From assembly GCA_035582835.1 (NCBI GenBank), contig JAYKAV010003266.1, positions 4,592,672 to 4,656,671 of the forward strand: 64,000 nt of DNA, given 5' to 3'. This DNA is from Phoebastria nigripes (taxonomy: Eukaryota > Chordata > Aves > Procellariiformes > Diomedeidae). The notes under the pieces are model-generated. The model saw nothing but the letters and a program-made list of their open reading frames with translations, was not told where the DNA came from and searched no databases. Of this stretch, positions 14,501 to 28,085 are shown in pieces. Each line of letters starts with the position of its first letter. Position 1 is the first letter of the stretch. The translations under genes and the position numbers were made by a program.

Positions 14501-17500
14501 CCCCCCATCACCCTCCACCTGCCCTGAGCATCCCCACAGCCACACACAAGCTGCTGCTCCCCGCACAGCCCAAATTTTTGGTCCCACCCATGCCGGGGAT
14601 GTGCCCAGCCCAGGCCTTAAAACTCAAGGGCAAGAAGGAGGGAAACCCATCCTTCCTCCAAGGTGTGGGACCAGCCTCTGCATCCCCGGGGAGCCCGGCT
14701 CCTGCACCTCCCCAAAGCAGCCCTTCCACCACGAGGCTGGTCCTGCACATCTGGAGGGAGGTGCACATCTGGGGGGAGACGCCTGCCTCCAGCACATGTT
14801 CACGGAGCAGGGAACGGCCCTACCCACGTGCTATGGGCAGCGAGGGGACGGAGCCACCCTCCTGCCCCATCTGCACAGCTCCGCGGGGGCAGCACCACCC
14901 TGGGGGAAGAAATATTTGCAGATTTGCAACAAGTCAGGTGCAGGTACGCACCCCCACGGGTGGTAATAAATGGGGTGGGATAAATGCCCAGTGTGGCATT
15001 TATCACAGCACCAAAGGAAGGAGCAATGCTGCTTCCTCCCACTTCCCACAAGCACATCATCTGTGAGGAACGAGCCTTTCCATCGCCCTCATCCTGGCCA
15101 TGCAACAGCCACGATCCACGATCTGGAAAGCAGTGCAAGGACTAATCAAACCAAGCGGATTTCCAGATGCCAGGCACAGGTCATTCCCTGGCCTGAGCCA
15201 GACTGATCTAACGAGGGTCAGGAATTGCAGAAGGTGCTGCCACCCCAGGACAGAGAGAGCCAAGGGGGCCACGGGCAGCGCTTGGCTCCCGGGCTGTGCC
15301 CCTGCCCTGCGGGTCCCCAGCACCCCAGGACACGGGGCCAGTCCTGCACCGTGGCATCCTGCCCCCCTCTAGCGGTGGCCGTGCCACCGAGCCACCGGCC
15401 GTCACCATCCTCACCACCTGCGAAGGCCCCTGGATGGGGCAGGGTGAGGGCTCAGCTGGGCAGGAGAAATAAAACGCTGATTAAAAATTCCCCTGCGCCA
15501 TGCAGAGCTCCAGCTGCAAAACCATCTCCAGTGCCCGGAGGAGGGACCATGTCCGGAGACAGGGACCGACCGTCCCAGGCTTCATCTCTGCAGCTCCTTC
15601 CATGCATCCCTGCAAGCACCATGCTGGCCAGGGCTGCACCAGCACCCGTGGGGCTGCAGTGAGACACAATCCTGGCTTTCCACATCCCGCAGAACCCAGA
15701 GGTGCTTGCAGGTGCTGGGATGCATCCCCAGCTGCATCGCTACCGGCTGCTGCCGGACACACAGCCCCGGAGCCAGGCAGCCCGTCCTGCCGCAGGGGTC
15801 TGCACCCTGGGGCTTTGGAGCCAAGGCAAGCGCTGGCGGTCGCTCCCCGGGGCTGGTGCATCTCCAGGAGAGGCAGCTGGAGCCCCCCTGCATACATCGC
15901 CTGGATTTTGTTTGCAAAATTTCCCTTCCCCAGCCTGGTGCTGCCNCAGCCCCGAGAACAAACAGCCCAGAGGGACCCCCAAATCGCACCGACTGCTCCC
16001 NAGAGAGCAGCCTGCCAGCCTGACCCCCAGCCCTGGGGCCAGAGGAGACCTGGCCCATCGTGGCTGCACAGCACAGGGGGGCTCTTTGCTGGAGCCCCCC
16101 AGTCCTGCCCCTCAACATAAGGATTTTGCAGCAATGAAAAACCTCCTTTGCGGAGGGAAGTAAATAAATAAGGAAGGAAACGGCCCATTTCTCTCCCTCG
16201 CTCCGTTCCCTGCAGGACTCCCAGTCAAAACCAAGTCATTTTACTGCCATTAGCTCCGTGGAGCCCATGCCGCTGCAGGCAGGCGAGTTCATGTCTCATG
16301 TGTTATCAACCCAAGCGCCGGCTAAGCGCTAATCACTGTGGCTTTCTCGCCGCTGGCAGCGGGCAAAGCCGAGAGGCAAGTTATTCAGATCGCAGCCAGG
16401 GCTTATCGCAGGGCAGCCTGAGCATCCCACCCCTCTCTGAGCAGACCCCGCTCCCACGGACCACGGAGCTCTGCCTGCAGCAGGACCGGGCTCCTTCAGC
16501 TGTGCAGGACCCGTTGCCTTCCAGTTCAGAGTCAAGGCACTCACTGGTTTTGCACTGAGCCCACCCAGTTGCATCAGGGCTTGTTAAACCAGGCAAAGGC
16601 TGAGCTGGTGACGTGGTCCAGGAGATGCAGGAATAAGGGGCCAAGAGGCTGCACCCAGCACTCACCTGCACGACCCCATCCCCGGCTGCCAAGGAGCCAA
16701 CCGCCCATCAGACCACCGCCAAGGAGACCTCCCCAGCCCAGCGCTGGCACCGGGAGGGCTGTGCCGGCTTCTGCCGCGCTGGCTGTCATGAGCTCGCCGG
16801 CATCTTTTTGAAAATCAAGGCCGTTTCTTTCCCCACCTGCTATTCCTTCGGCAAGCAGGGCCAGCCGGCACGCAGCACAATACCCCAATTAGCGCACACT
16901 CACTCTTCCCCGCTTGCAAGCGATTACAGGGAACTTTGCTTTGGCTCCTGGTTTTTTTAATTGCAAAAGCTCCATGAAGTACAGCAGAATTTAGACACAG
17001 AGGGANGGAGGGGACGCCAGGTTAAGTTCTCTCTTGACAGGCAAAACCTTAAGTATTCAGGTCAAGTACCCCCGCACTCGCTTGGAGGAAAAGCAAGGCC
17101 ACGGCTCAGCAGGCAGCAGTGAGCAGAGACCCCAGATTTTACCATCAAAACCCACCCAACGNGCTCCAAGATGCAGCCCCCCCCAGCAATCCCTCGATCG
17201 ATGCACAAACTGATATCGCAACGCTTGCAGAAGCCCAAGCCCATTGCCAGGGTGCCGACTCGATCTCTCTGCAACCAGGTCCTGCCAGCACCCGGCTCAG
17301 AGCCCCACGGGGTGAAAAGCTGGGCATCGCCACCCTCCTCGCTGCCCCGGAGCATCCTCCAAAGGATGCTGAAGTCTGAAGAAAAAGGCTCCCAGTGAGT
17401 GTGGATCAGACCCAGGGAATATTTATCACGCTATCTCTCTCCCTCACTCTCTCTCTCCCCCCCTTAACTGCAGGTAAGCTCTCTCCTTCCCCCTCCCTCC

Positions 17501-19771
17501 CCACTGCCAAGCAGGCCAGGGCTAATCCTTCACTTTGAAGGATCGGATGGCGCGGCGAGGGGAAGGCGAGCAGGATCTGGCCACGGAGCAAGAAGAGATT
17601 GCAGCAGCTCACCTTGCAGGAGGCNGCGCGGGGTCTCTGCCGGCAGCCGGCGCACAGAGCTCCAGCCGGGAGAGGCTGGAGGGAGGGAAGGAGCCGGCGC
17701 TCATCCCCGCTCCTGCCACGTGCAGCAAAATCCTGCAATTAATTTTTGATCACCTTCTGCAAATTGGGACGGCGCTGGCTCAGAGCAAGAGCGCAGCCTG
17801 ACTGCCGGTCCCCAGCGGTGCCCGCGGCACTGCCTGGCATTTCTGCTCCCCATCACACCTATGCCCCAAGACCACGGTCTGGCAGCTCGAGCCCCTGCCC
17901 GTACCCAGCCTGGGAAAGCCCCGGCGGGGGCAGAGACCCCCGTCCTGAGCCAGGCTTTGTGCAGGGCCATCCACAGCACAGGGGCACGGGTAACCGGACC
18001 ACCCCGCAGAGGAAACCCCTCCATTAGTCGCGAAGCCCAAGAGGAAGAGACGATGCCCGCAGCGGGCACGAAGCCGGGGAGGGCGGCGGGAGCGGGTTCG
18101 CGTATGTTATAATTAGGACCTGCCACATCTTCAAGCCGTTGCCTTTCTGGGAAGAGCTGGAAGGGGGTGGCTGAGCTGACAAATGCATCCTCCTCCTGCC
18201 TGATGCCAAAGTTGAAGCACGTGACACCCTTTTTCGGGGAGCCAGCCGGCTCATCCGCAGGGCGACGCTGGCCCCCGGGATGCAGGGCCGGACCACAGCT
18301 GCACCCAAGCTTTGGTTCCTGCTGTAAAATCTCCTTGAAGCTCCCCCACTGCTGCCCCGACACCCCGAGGTGCAGCTCAGCACCACCAGCCCAGCACCTG
18401 CTGCCCTTCCCAAAACAGGCTTGCCTGTGCCTGCCAGCCTGGGGCAGCTGGAGCCCGCTGCTGCCCGTAGGGACCCCCCACCCTCGCAAAGATGGACCAC
18501 CCTTGCCACAGTCCCCAGCACTGCATCCCCCCAGCTCGGCCAGGCTGGCCAAAAGCAGCCAGGATCTCTGCACATCCCATCGGACCGCAGCTCTCGGCAT
18601 GGAGGTGGCAGGTCACAGGGAGGAGGGTCTCGCCCCGGCTCTCCCCCCAGCCGGAGACTTGCCCAGCACATCCCCCCACACCCCTTGCCTGCTGCCCTGG
18701 TGCAGATAAATCCCTGTTTACAGGGAGTGAAGGGAGGGAAGGAAATGAGCTTTTTTTCTTTTGGCACTTCTCTTGGCATTTTCCTGAGCTCCTCGCTGCA
18801 TTCAACAGATCGGCTCAGTTCCCTCCCTCCCCGGGCCCTGCCTTGGGCGAGCGGCCAGTGCCGGTGAGCTCCTCAGGTCACCCCAGCCCTGCTTTGTGCC
18901 ATCCCCCCCATCAAGCCCCGAGCCACAGGTCACCCGGTGGCGGCGATAGCAATGACTCACTCCGCAGCCTCTCCGTCGCAGTCACCGCTGAAGGCAGCGG
19001 GCATNCCCCCCAAACCCGATGCAGCCCACAGAAAAATAACCTGGCTGGCAGAGCACAGCAAACTCATCACACCAGNAGGAGGAGGAGGAAGAGGAGGGCG
19101 GCGGGGCTGCACCCAGGCAGGCGGTGGGAGAGTTCTCCGTTTTTTTCCCACGGCTGCCAACTTCCCCAGCGGCTCCCGAAGCCACACAGATCCGCTCTCC
19201 CAAAAAGCGCCGAGGAGCGGGAGAGCGCTCCGGAAAGGAAAACAACCCCGGGAGCGTGTGTCTGCACACAGAGCGGGGCTCCCTGCCCCAAACCNGGGAT
19301 GCCTCCATGGCTCCGGGGAAGGGTCTTATCCCCCAAAGCCCCTCCAAGCTCGAAGGGGCAGCCCCTTCCCCACTGACCTGGGCAAAGCACCGGCTGTCTC
19401 TCCCGCTGCCCGGCCCTGCGGCGGGCTCTGCGGGCCCTGCCCGCTGCGGCTGCGGCTCGGCCACAGCCACCAGCCCCTGCCCGGTGCCTCCTGCCCCGAA
19501 CCCCTTCCCAGCCCCCTCCAGCCGGACGAGCCCCCCCACAACTCCCCTCCCGCAGCCCACGCCGGGGCGATGGGCACCTCTGGGGACAAAGGTGGCAGGC
19601 TTGGGGACTGGGGCAGGGGGTGTCCCCCCGTGCCCCCCACGGCGGGATGCAGCGGGGCGCGGGCGGTGCTGCGGGGAGGCGAGGGGCAGCGCTCCGCAGC
19701 CCCACAACTATGAATAATGGAATGAGAAGGAGAAGGGGGAGCCGGGGAGCTGCCGCGGGAGGGTGGGGGGC

Positions 19772-20266
19772 NNNNNNNNNNNNNNNNNNNNNNNNNNNNN
19801 NNNNNNNNNNNNNNNNNNNNNNNNNNNNNNNNNNNNNNNNNNNNNNNNNNNNNNNNNNNNNNNNNNNNNNNNNNNNNNNNNNNNNNNNNNNNNNNNNNNN
19901 NNNNNNNNNNNNNNNNNNNNNNNNNNNNNNNNNNNNNNNNNNNNNNNNNNNNNNNNNNNNNNNNNNNNNNNNNNNNNNNNNNNNNNNNNNNNNNNNNNNN
20001 NNNNNNNNNNNNNNNNNNNNNNNNNNNNNNNNNNNNNNNNNNNNNNNNNNNNNNNNNNNNNNNNNNNNNNNNNNNNNNNNNNNNNNNNNNNNNNNNNNNN
20101 NNNNNNNNNNNNNNNNNNNNNNNNNNNNNNNNNNNNNNNNNNNNNNNNNNNNNNNNNNNNNNNNNNNNNNNNNNNNNNNNNNNNNNNNNNNNNNNNNNNN
20201 NNNNNNNNNNNNNNNNNNNNNNNNNNNNNNNNNNNNNNNNNNNNNNNNNNNNNNNNNNNNNNNNNN
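19772..20266. other. Assembly gap (495 N)
   Basis: A run of N inside the CpG island. Flanking sequence on both sides is extremely GC-rich, consistent with sequencing dropout. Confidence 0.99.
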
Positions 20267-20317
20267 GCGAGCCGCAGCCGGGCGGGACCCGCCGCGCTCC
20301 GCGCACCGCAGCCGCGA

Positions 20318-20370
20318 CGAGGAGGTGGAGGAGGAGGAGGAGGAGGAGGAGGAAGAGGAGGAGGAGGAGG
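20318..20370 (+). repeat. GAG/GGA trinucleotide repeat
   Basis: An imperfect (GAG)n tract with one GGAAGA interruption, at the right border of the gap in the CpG island. In minus-strand sense it is a CTC polypyrimidine tract. If transcribed in GRM4 mRNA it would lie in the 5'UTR. Confidence 0.9.
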
Positions 20371-23300
20371 GCCGGGGCCGGGGAAGTTTTGCATGAAGAG
20401 GCGCTGGGAAGCCCGCCGCCGGCTTTGCCAGCCTTTTAAAGCACTAGCGCAGCGCGGCGGGGAGGTGGCGGGGGACCCCCGCCCCCGGCTGCCCCGCGGC
20501 TGCCGGCGAGGGGGGAACGGCAGCAGCAGCGCAAGCCCCCTCCGCCGAGCAGCACCGGGCACGCAGGGCTGCAAAAGCCCCGGCCGGCGGGAGGAGGGAT
20601 GGACCTGGCCCTTCTCATGCCCTGCTGTCCCCAGAACCTCTCCCCTCCTGGTCCTTAACATCGAGACGTATTTTGCTTGTACTTGTCCTTTCCTTCTATC
20701 CCTGTCCATCACCTGCAGCCATCATCGCGGTCATGAACGCAGCAGCAGGACTGACAGGCGTCCGGGCCTTCAGACCCTGCGGTGCTAAAGAGTTTCCCAC
20801 AGGTCACATCCTCTGATTTCAGCATTTGCAGAAGCGAAGGCCCACAACAGCTCCCATGGGTGCAAACACACCAGCCTTTGGCAAGCCCTGCAAGACCCTG
20901 CAAGGAGCACAGTGCAGTCCTGAGTGTGGGCACAGGAAGGGTCCCCCATGCTCTGGCTCCCACTGCGTGCACTAACAGCCATCCCCAAATTTCCCCTCCC
21001 CATGGTGGGAGTAGCTCCCCAGGGCAGCGATGGGGCTCGTCACCCCAAGCCATCGCCCTTCTCTTCAGCCTCCCATAAAACGATGCAAACACCCAGCTTC
21101 GCACACGTGCCCACGGTGCACGGCTTGTGCATCGCCTCCTTTTGCCATCAAACCACCCCCCCAGGCCCCAGCAGCTCCGAGGAGCCGGTTGTGGTGTGTC
21201 GATTCATTAATCCAGAGAAAACACAGCCCCCTAGTAATGGCCATTGACACATTAACTGCTCTGATCCATCATGGTAATGACTGCAAGATAATTGGTCACC
21301 GGAGCGATTANGGAGTACACCTGCCTGCAAGCCGGGGCTGCGAGAGCACCCAGCCCACGCGGGCACCCCGGGGAGAGGGGACCTGGCTGCTGGGAGGGCT
21401 CTCTGCAGCTCCACCTGCCCCTCCGAGCACCAAAAAGCAAAGCACAGCCCTTCCAACACGCGTTTCCAGCCTCATCTTCCCTAAGGGTCGATTTGTGTTG
21501 CTTGCTTGGAATAGTAAAATACCAGCCCTGGTGCGGGGTCAGCCAGATCCCGGGTGGGAAGGGTGCCACTGCGAAGGGCTCAGCCCTGTCACCCAGATGC
21601 TCTTTAGGAGGCTGGAGACAAGCTGGTTTTCCAGAAGCCCTCAGGGCTGCCCNGCTCCCAGTGCAATGCCCTGGTCAGGCCTTTGAAGGAGCTACGTGCT
21701 CTCCAGCGAGATGCACTCGCCTGAAAAGCTGGCCAGCTGCCCTCCTGCCATTAAAATAAGTGGCGATATTCCCGTGGATTCAGATGCTCACGGGATCATG
21801 CCCAGAGCACTGTCTCCTGTGGAGAGACCAGGCTGTTGCAGTGATTTTGTTTACAGCAAGAGCCGGAGTGGTTCTTGTTGTTATTCCGGTGCTGGGGAGG
21901 GCAACGGCCCCATCCAGCCCCTCCATGCATGCACAAGCACTGTGCAACCCTCATCCATGCCAGCACTGATGCCACCCCCCCAGGAATCAAAGCAAAAGGA
22001 CCTCTGCACTGTAGCTGATGGGGAGGGGACACAAGGATGGAGGATGGTGACAGCCCAGCTCTTCGCTGCACTTTGCCCCACCAGGACAACCTCCCATCCC
22101 TGAGCAGGGCCCCAGAGCAGTGGCATTCACCCGGCATCTGCCTGTCCTGGAGGGCTGTGAGTTATTTCCAAAAGGCTCTCGGGAAGAGGCCGATAAAAGC
22201 AGGCTCTGATACAGGGTGCAAAAGTTCCCCGAGGGCGTTTAGGGGTGCACAGATGGAGAAACCCTGATTTTCCAGCCCAGCTGGCAGGGCGAGGACTCGC
22301 CTGGGCCCTTCTGTGCGGGAAGGGGTCCGAATGGTGAGGACCCNCGTTGGCCCCTCCACGGGCAGCAGCTGAAACATCTCCGCGTTGGGAGAGCCCCCTG
22401 GGACTGAACCAAGGAGCCACATCTGGGATCACCTGGTGACCCGAGGGGGCTATTTGGACCAGCATGATGTAGGGCAGAGAATCACAGGCAGGATGGGGGT
22501 CTGCGCCCATTGGTGCCCAGGGCCACCAAGCCCCTGGGAGAAGAGGAGCCCTCCACCTACCCAAGCCCAAAAGAGCCTTGGGGCACACCAGAGGCACCAG
22601 CCAGTGCCCCAAGCCCATGGGTCACACATGAGCCAGGGCTGAGGGGGCTCCGGCCACTGCGAGATAAGCTGGGCACAAATGCCTTCGCCAAAAGCAGCTC
22701 TCAGAAGCACCCTGAGCTCAAGCTCTCTGCTCTGGGTCAGGTGAAGCCCTCAGCTCCTGGGGGATTTCTAAGACATGTGCTCTGCCTTCAAGGGGAAATG
22801 AGGGCATCCCGCTCACAGCCTGGGGTCTTGCAGCACCGGGGCAGGGCTGTGCCTCCGGGCCTGAGGACGCCAGGCCAGCCTGCTCTGCTTTGCCCAGGTC
22901 CCGAGGAATCACTGGGGGAAGGTGTCTGGGCTAAATTATGCAGAAGTTTGGGCTGAAACATCACCTGAATTGCTCTGGCAGCCTGCTTGCCTGGGGAATG
23001 CTTGGTGCCCACTGCTCCCCTGGCTCTGATGGAAAATAATCACCATCCAACCCCCCCACCCAGTCCTGGGGACTTGAGTCCCAGGGATTTGGGGGATGCT
23101 CTTGCCACCGTGGCTGCAGCTGGCAGCATCTCTCTTCTTTTCTCCTAGCCTCATCTCCCATTCTCACATGCCTNTCCCTGCTGTCACCCAGAAGCCAAAA
23201 TATCATCAGCGCTCGTGTCACCATCNAGAACATCAAAACACAATTAACATTTGGAAACCTGGCTCAGGCCGATGCTGCCGAGCTTCCCCCGGCACGATGG

Positions 23301-23999
23301 GAAAGGCCACGGCATGGCGGCTGAGGGGGACGGGTAGGAGGGCACGGGGACAGACGGGAGATGCCCCAGTGATACCAGGGAAGCAGCCCGTGCGCGGGGT
23401 TACCCCAAGAGCGGTTCAACAAACCCCGCAAAGGTCGCTGCTGCTGCAGCCAGGGCTCCTCCTCAGCACGTGGGTCAAAAGATGATCAAAGACTCCAGGA
23501 GAGTTCGATACCGTCAGCAAATGGATGCAGTACCGTCCTCCGCAGGATCAATACAGCTTCATCAGGCTCAAAACAAGAGGAACTAAACATGCTGCTGCCT
23601 CTCCCNTCCCAGAGGCAGGGTTGGAGGGGTCACCCCAAGCCAATTCCCAGCTCCNTCTTCATATCCATCCAGGGATTGCAGGGTACTCCAGCATCTCCAG
23701 GGCCACTGGCAGCCTTTCCCTGAACCTCCAGGACCTGCAGACCCCCGGGCACGAGGCTCTGGCATGCCCCGAGCCCGCTCAGCCCACGGCTGTCTCCCAG
23801 ACAGCCACAGCTCCGGCCACGTAGCATCCAGCCTCCCATTGCCCTGGCCCCTCTCCAGCGAGGAAGGTCACCATCTCCACTGCTAAAGCCCCCAAGCACC
23901 ACCAGGGAGACATGCTGCTTGCAACTTTTATTTAATTCCCCCCCCCCCAATATAGGAAAACATGAAACCACATCTTATGGACTGGACTTTCCGGCTCAG

Positions 24000-24300
24000 C
24001 TCTACAGAAGGACTTTTTGAATAATTTATGGCCAAGCCACCACCACCTCCTTCCTCTTCACGGGTCACTCACGTCAAAGAGACACAGGCACGGGAACCAC
24101 GCACGATCCTTTTTATCTGTGGGTTGCATTTCCAACGCCTGCAACTGCCTTGGGTGTGGATTTAATTCCCTCCTGGATAGAAGGGTGGGGAAAATAAATC
24201 TTTAATTCAAACTGAAATATTAATAGAACTGTAATTAGCTGTAATATCTACACAATTAAAAAGCAGGAGTCCCAGCAAGAGCTATTTTTGTGTGTATTTG
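24000..24300. promoter_or_regulatory. AT-rich island, candidate conserved non-coding element
   Basis: Several TTTAATT, TAATTAG and AATTAAAA motifs are packed in about 150 bp (24160-24300) in a GC-rich neighbourhood. No open frame of interest. An enhancer role is inferred from motif clustering alone. Confidence 0.2.
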
Positions 24301-25528
24301 AAGAAAAATAAGTTTCCAGGGTAAGGGAGGGAGGGGAGCTGGGGATGTTTTTCTGGTGTCGCACTTGGCTGGGGGAAAAATGTAGCCAGGAGAAGCCACA
24401 GCGAAGGGACGTGGGCTCCGGCAGGTCAAGGGCTCGGGGCTGGTGACGCAGGAAGCGAAAGGCCGGTTTGCAAGAAAAGAAAAGAGGAGGAGAAGGATTT
24501 AAGAGGGAAAAAGAAAGAAAGAAGAACACATTGACACTTTTGTCCTGCTCCCTGGGGGGTTTTTTGCAGCAAAGGGAAAGTTTTCACTGAGTCAGGCAGA
24601 GAAGAGCCTCAGAGAGAGGATGGGGAATGGGAAAAGTCTCTGCTGGAAGTTTGTAAGGTGTTTCAGGCTGGGTATCAAGCGGGGGGACCCAGGCTCAGCC
24701 CCCCGCAGCCGTTTGCCAACAGCAATCACACGAGCTGCTTGCAAAAAGCCACCGAGCTTTCCTGTGTTGGGCAATTAGAGCTGGAGATGGGATTTACTGA
24801 AGGAAGAAGGAATAAACAAAATTGCAAAATAAAACCAAGTGACAAAATAATTCGGCTTGCCCCCCCCAAAAATACCTAAATAACAGGCCCAAGGAAAAAA
24901 AAACCCAGCCTTGGATTTCTTCCTGCAAGAAAGAGACTCCTACACACAAACAGCACATGAATATGGGTAATAGATACGGATATTTCAGAGAGCAAAAATG
25001 GTACTGACTGCGCTCTTATTGGATCAACATTCACACATCAAGTCCATGTTTCTCTCGAGGAGTGAGGATAATGGGATGCCGAATGTCAGACCATTTTAAA
25101 TATATATAAACCTCATTATACGCTTCATGACTAACCAGATTTCAATGGAAAGAGTTGCATTTTAAAGAAATGGGGAGGAAAAAAAAAGGCCCAATCCGGG
25201 TTTGCGGGGAGGAATTAGCAATGAAAGAGGGATGATTCGGCTGCAGGCTGTGAGCAACAGCTCCTCCTCTTCCTCGCGAGGAAGGCTGCTGCGGCCATGC
25301 CAGCTCCCTGGCAGCCCCTCCGGCTGCCCCTTCCCCACATTGGGGGCTGCCAAGCCTCCACCAGTGGCTTTCCTGCAGCTCAGAGTCCTGCCCAGCACCC
25401 GCATCCCACCCCGCTGATGCAGGACCCCCAGCAGAACCCTGTCTGAGCCCAAGCAGCCAGACCCCAGCCTGCCTTTTTGCTGGAGGCCACCAAGGGGGGG
25501 ACTTTCCCTGGGCTTGTGGGCTTTTTCC

Positions 25529-25545
25529 AAAAAAAAAAAAAAAAA
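25529..25545 (+). repeat. Poly(A) run, 17 nt
   Basis: A-run followed by an A-rich CAAAACCAAAACAAAACC decay tail, as would remain from an old poly(A)-tailed insertion. No body could be identified upstream. Confidence 0.9.
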
Positions 25546-28063
25546 CAAAACCAAAACAAAACCCCATGCCAGCACTGAGGGGATGGAGCGAGTGCTGGGG
25601 ATCCGGCCCCGCTCCTCCGCCAGCGGCCGAGGGCAGCAGCAGGCACCGCTGCTTCGTGGCAATACCCATCCCTGGCTAAACCTCCTCCAGCTGCAATGTT
25701 AGAGCCTCTTGTCGGGGATTTATTCCTCTCTCCTGAACATATCCAGCCTAAAAATTCCTCTTTGTACCTCACTGCCTCCGTATTTCAGGAGGACAAAGGA
25801 CTCGTGNCTGTGCTTTCGCCGCTCTCCGAGCACGGAGTCGGGCAGCACCAGCGCTCTTCTCCTCTGCAACACTTCCACCTAACGGCAAGAGTACCGGCAA
25901 GGAGACAGCTCTCAGCACCAGGGCCACCCACCCCACGGCCCCTCGGCACCCACATCGCACCCCCAGGCACTGAGCAGAGGCTGGCACAGCTCAGTGCACT
26001 GATGGATTCAGCTGGGCTCAGAGCTCAGTCAAGGCAAAGCTGCCGGCTTTGCCCCCAGGACCGACCTTGTGAGCAGGTACTGGAGACTCCAGCAACGGGG
26101 AGTTTTGCTTGATTAAATAAGAAAGCCAGTTTTGTGATAGAAATGCACTAATCCGGCGCACATTGCCTGGGTGGCGTGGCACTTCACCACACGCTTTGCA
26201 ACCNTTTGGCACTCCCAGCATCACCTGGGCTGCATTTATTCCCCACACAACCTGTAACTTGTATCCCCATGTTACACCCATCTGGGGCCAAGCCCTGCAC
26301 TCGCAGCCTTTCCCTGGGGAGCCACAGCAAAGCCATAACCCACACAAATGGGGGTTTTCCATCCCACTGCTCTGGCCCTCGGCCGGCTCCATCCTCTGGG
26401 CCANGTCCTGCCTCCCTCTTGTGGGTGCTGCTCCGGCACGGCCGTGCTGGGAAGGGAGAGGGGATTTGGGAGCCTTGCACCCCGCTTTACTGCTCGCTGG
26501 AGAGCACGAGGGCTGCTGTCTGCTGTGCTCTCCAGTCTGAGCTGCTCAATGTAACTGGTGAATTGGTCCCAAGTTAGAAGCTGTTGCTTATAAACGAGGA
26601 TGAAAAGAAGCNGTTGCCTAATTCACCAGGGCTCCCCCAAATCCAAGCTGCCAACCCAAGTGCACAGCAGCTGAGCCAGTGGCAGAAAAAGCACCGAGTT
26701 ATTTTACCCACTACCAGTGTGGGATGGGCTGGGACATCTCCAGACAGAAAGTGTCAGAGTTGTCCATGGACACACACGCAAATGCTTTGACAAAACACAT
26801 TGATTTAATTTTTTCCCCCTCCCTACTGGGTTCTGTGGCTGAGCGAGATACCGGACCTCACCCAGAGGCAAAGAAAACTGGAAACTGGACCCAACCCTCC
26901 TCCCCTCCCAAGTTGCTCCCACCCTCCTGAGAAAGCTGATGGGGAAAAGAAGGGAAAAGGGAGAAGACAGGTTTCTTGTCCCACAAGAGCTCTCTGGGGC
27001 AGGATCTGGCCCCAGCACGAAGCGTCGTTGATGCTTCTCCAGCTAATGCTGAGCGGCAGCAAACACCCCGCAGCACTTTCCTGCTCTNGCCTCCTGCAGA
27101 CATCCAGCCATCCCTCCTCAAAGCTAAAACCCTTTAAACAGTCCTTAAAAATGAAATAGCCGTGACAGATTCAATGGTTTCAGAGGAGATGCTCTGTGTC
27201 AGAGAGCGCAGGCCCAGGGACGCAGCTGAGCAGCCAGAGGCTATTTTGGGCAAGTGATTACTCCGGATTTGGGCTCTAAACAATACAGAAACATGAAGAG
27301 CCAAGGCATAATGTTACATTGGAAATCTCTCGTTGTCTACCTTCAGCACCTTTTTTTGCTGGTGCTCCGGAGAGCACAGGACCTATGCCTGAACTGGTGC
27401 AGAGACGGCTCAAACTCATCACACCCGTGCTCAGATCACTCCACGTCCCACAGCAGCACAGCTTTGGGGATGCTGGTGATGCAGCTTCAGCCGAAGCCAC
27501 TGTCCTACTGCCGCGGCAAAGACCCGTGGCCAATGAGGGTTGTTAAGCCCTGGAGGGATGCAGGGCAGGACACGAGACATGGAACTGCCTAACAAGCCAG
27601 CAGCGCTGGCCACGCTAGTGTCATTAGCACAGCCCTGTATTGTAGGCTAAATATTGCACCAAGCAGAAGCCACTTCCACCTGTGTTTGAAGCAGGGCTGG
27701 GGGCAATGAGTCGGGGCTTTTATTCCCATCCTATTTTTAAAGCTTCATCTTGCAGCAAGAGCCTGGCACGGCGCAGAAGTCACCCCCCACGTAGCCTCGG
27801 AAGCACTGGGGTCCCGGCTATGCTGCCCAGCTCCCCTGGACCAACCTTCCTTTTCTCCCCCCCAATTTTCTCTTTAAAGCCACAGATGTCCCCCTGTCCC
27901 CAGTGCAACATCCTGGGGACACGGCCCCGTCCCCTAACCCCGGCATGGGGGGGGTTCCCAGGGACAGGGGGGCAGACAGCTCCAGCTGGGTTTCCATTTG
28001 GATGCAGGAGGGGTTTTTTCCACCTGCAGGGATCATGGACAGCTGGAAATGCTTTCTTTAGAG

Positions 28064-28085
28064 AAAAAAAAAAAAAAAAAAAAAA
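28064..28085 (+). repeat. Poly(A) run, 22 nt
   Basis: Uninterrupted A-run followed by GGAGAAAAAGG. Confidence 0.95.

Larger units (their letters stand above)
11103..19300 (-). other. GRM4: GRM4 5' flank: 5'UTR and/or 5' intron, no coding exon seen
   Basis: About 8.2 kb upstream of the GRM4 start exon. The first few hundred bases must include 5'UTR, but I could not decide a splice acceptor by eye. Contents seen: a GA microsatellite (11390-11411), an A-run (11497-11518) and generally GC-rich unique sequence. A tgcctcagtttccc string, a weak MIR-like core, occurs near 13303-13320. The many open frames here show no recognisable protein. Confidence 0.55.
19300..20620 (-). promoter_or_regulatory. 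GRM4: CpG island, candidate GRM4 promoter / first non-coding exon
   Basis: Very GC-rich, CpG-dense sequence flanks an N gap (19772-20266) on both sides. It contains CGCG and GCCGC-rich strings and a GAG/GGA trinucleotide tract at 20318-20370. CpG dropout to ordinary composition occurs after about 20620. It lies 8-9 kb upstream of the GRM4 start exon, a reasonable place for a GRM4 promoter and non-coding first exon. A TATA-like TTTTAAAG sits near 20433-20441. Direction is inferred from the neighbouring gene; an unannotated non-coding RNA promoter is the alternative. Confidence 0.5.
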
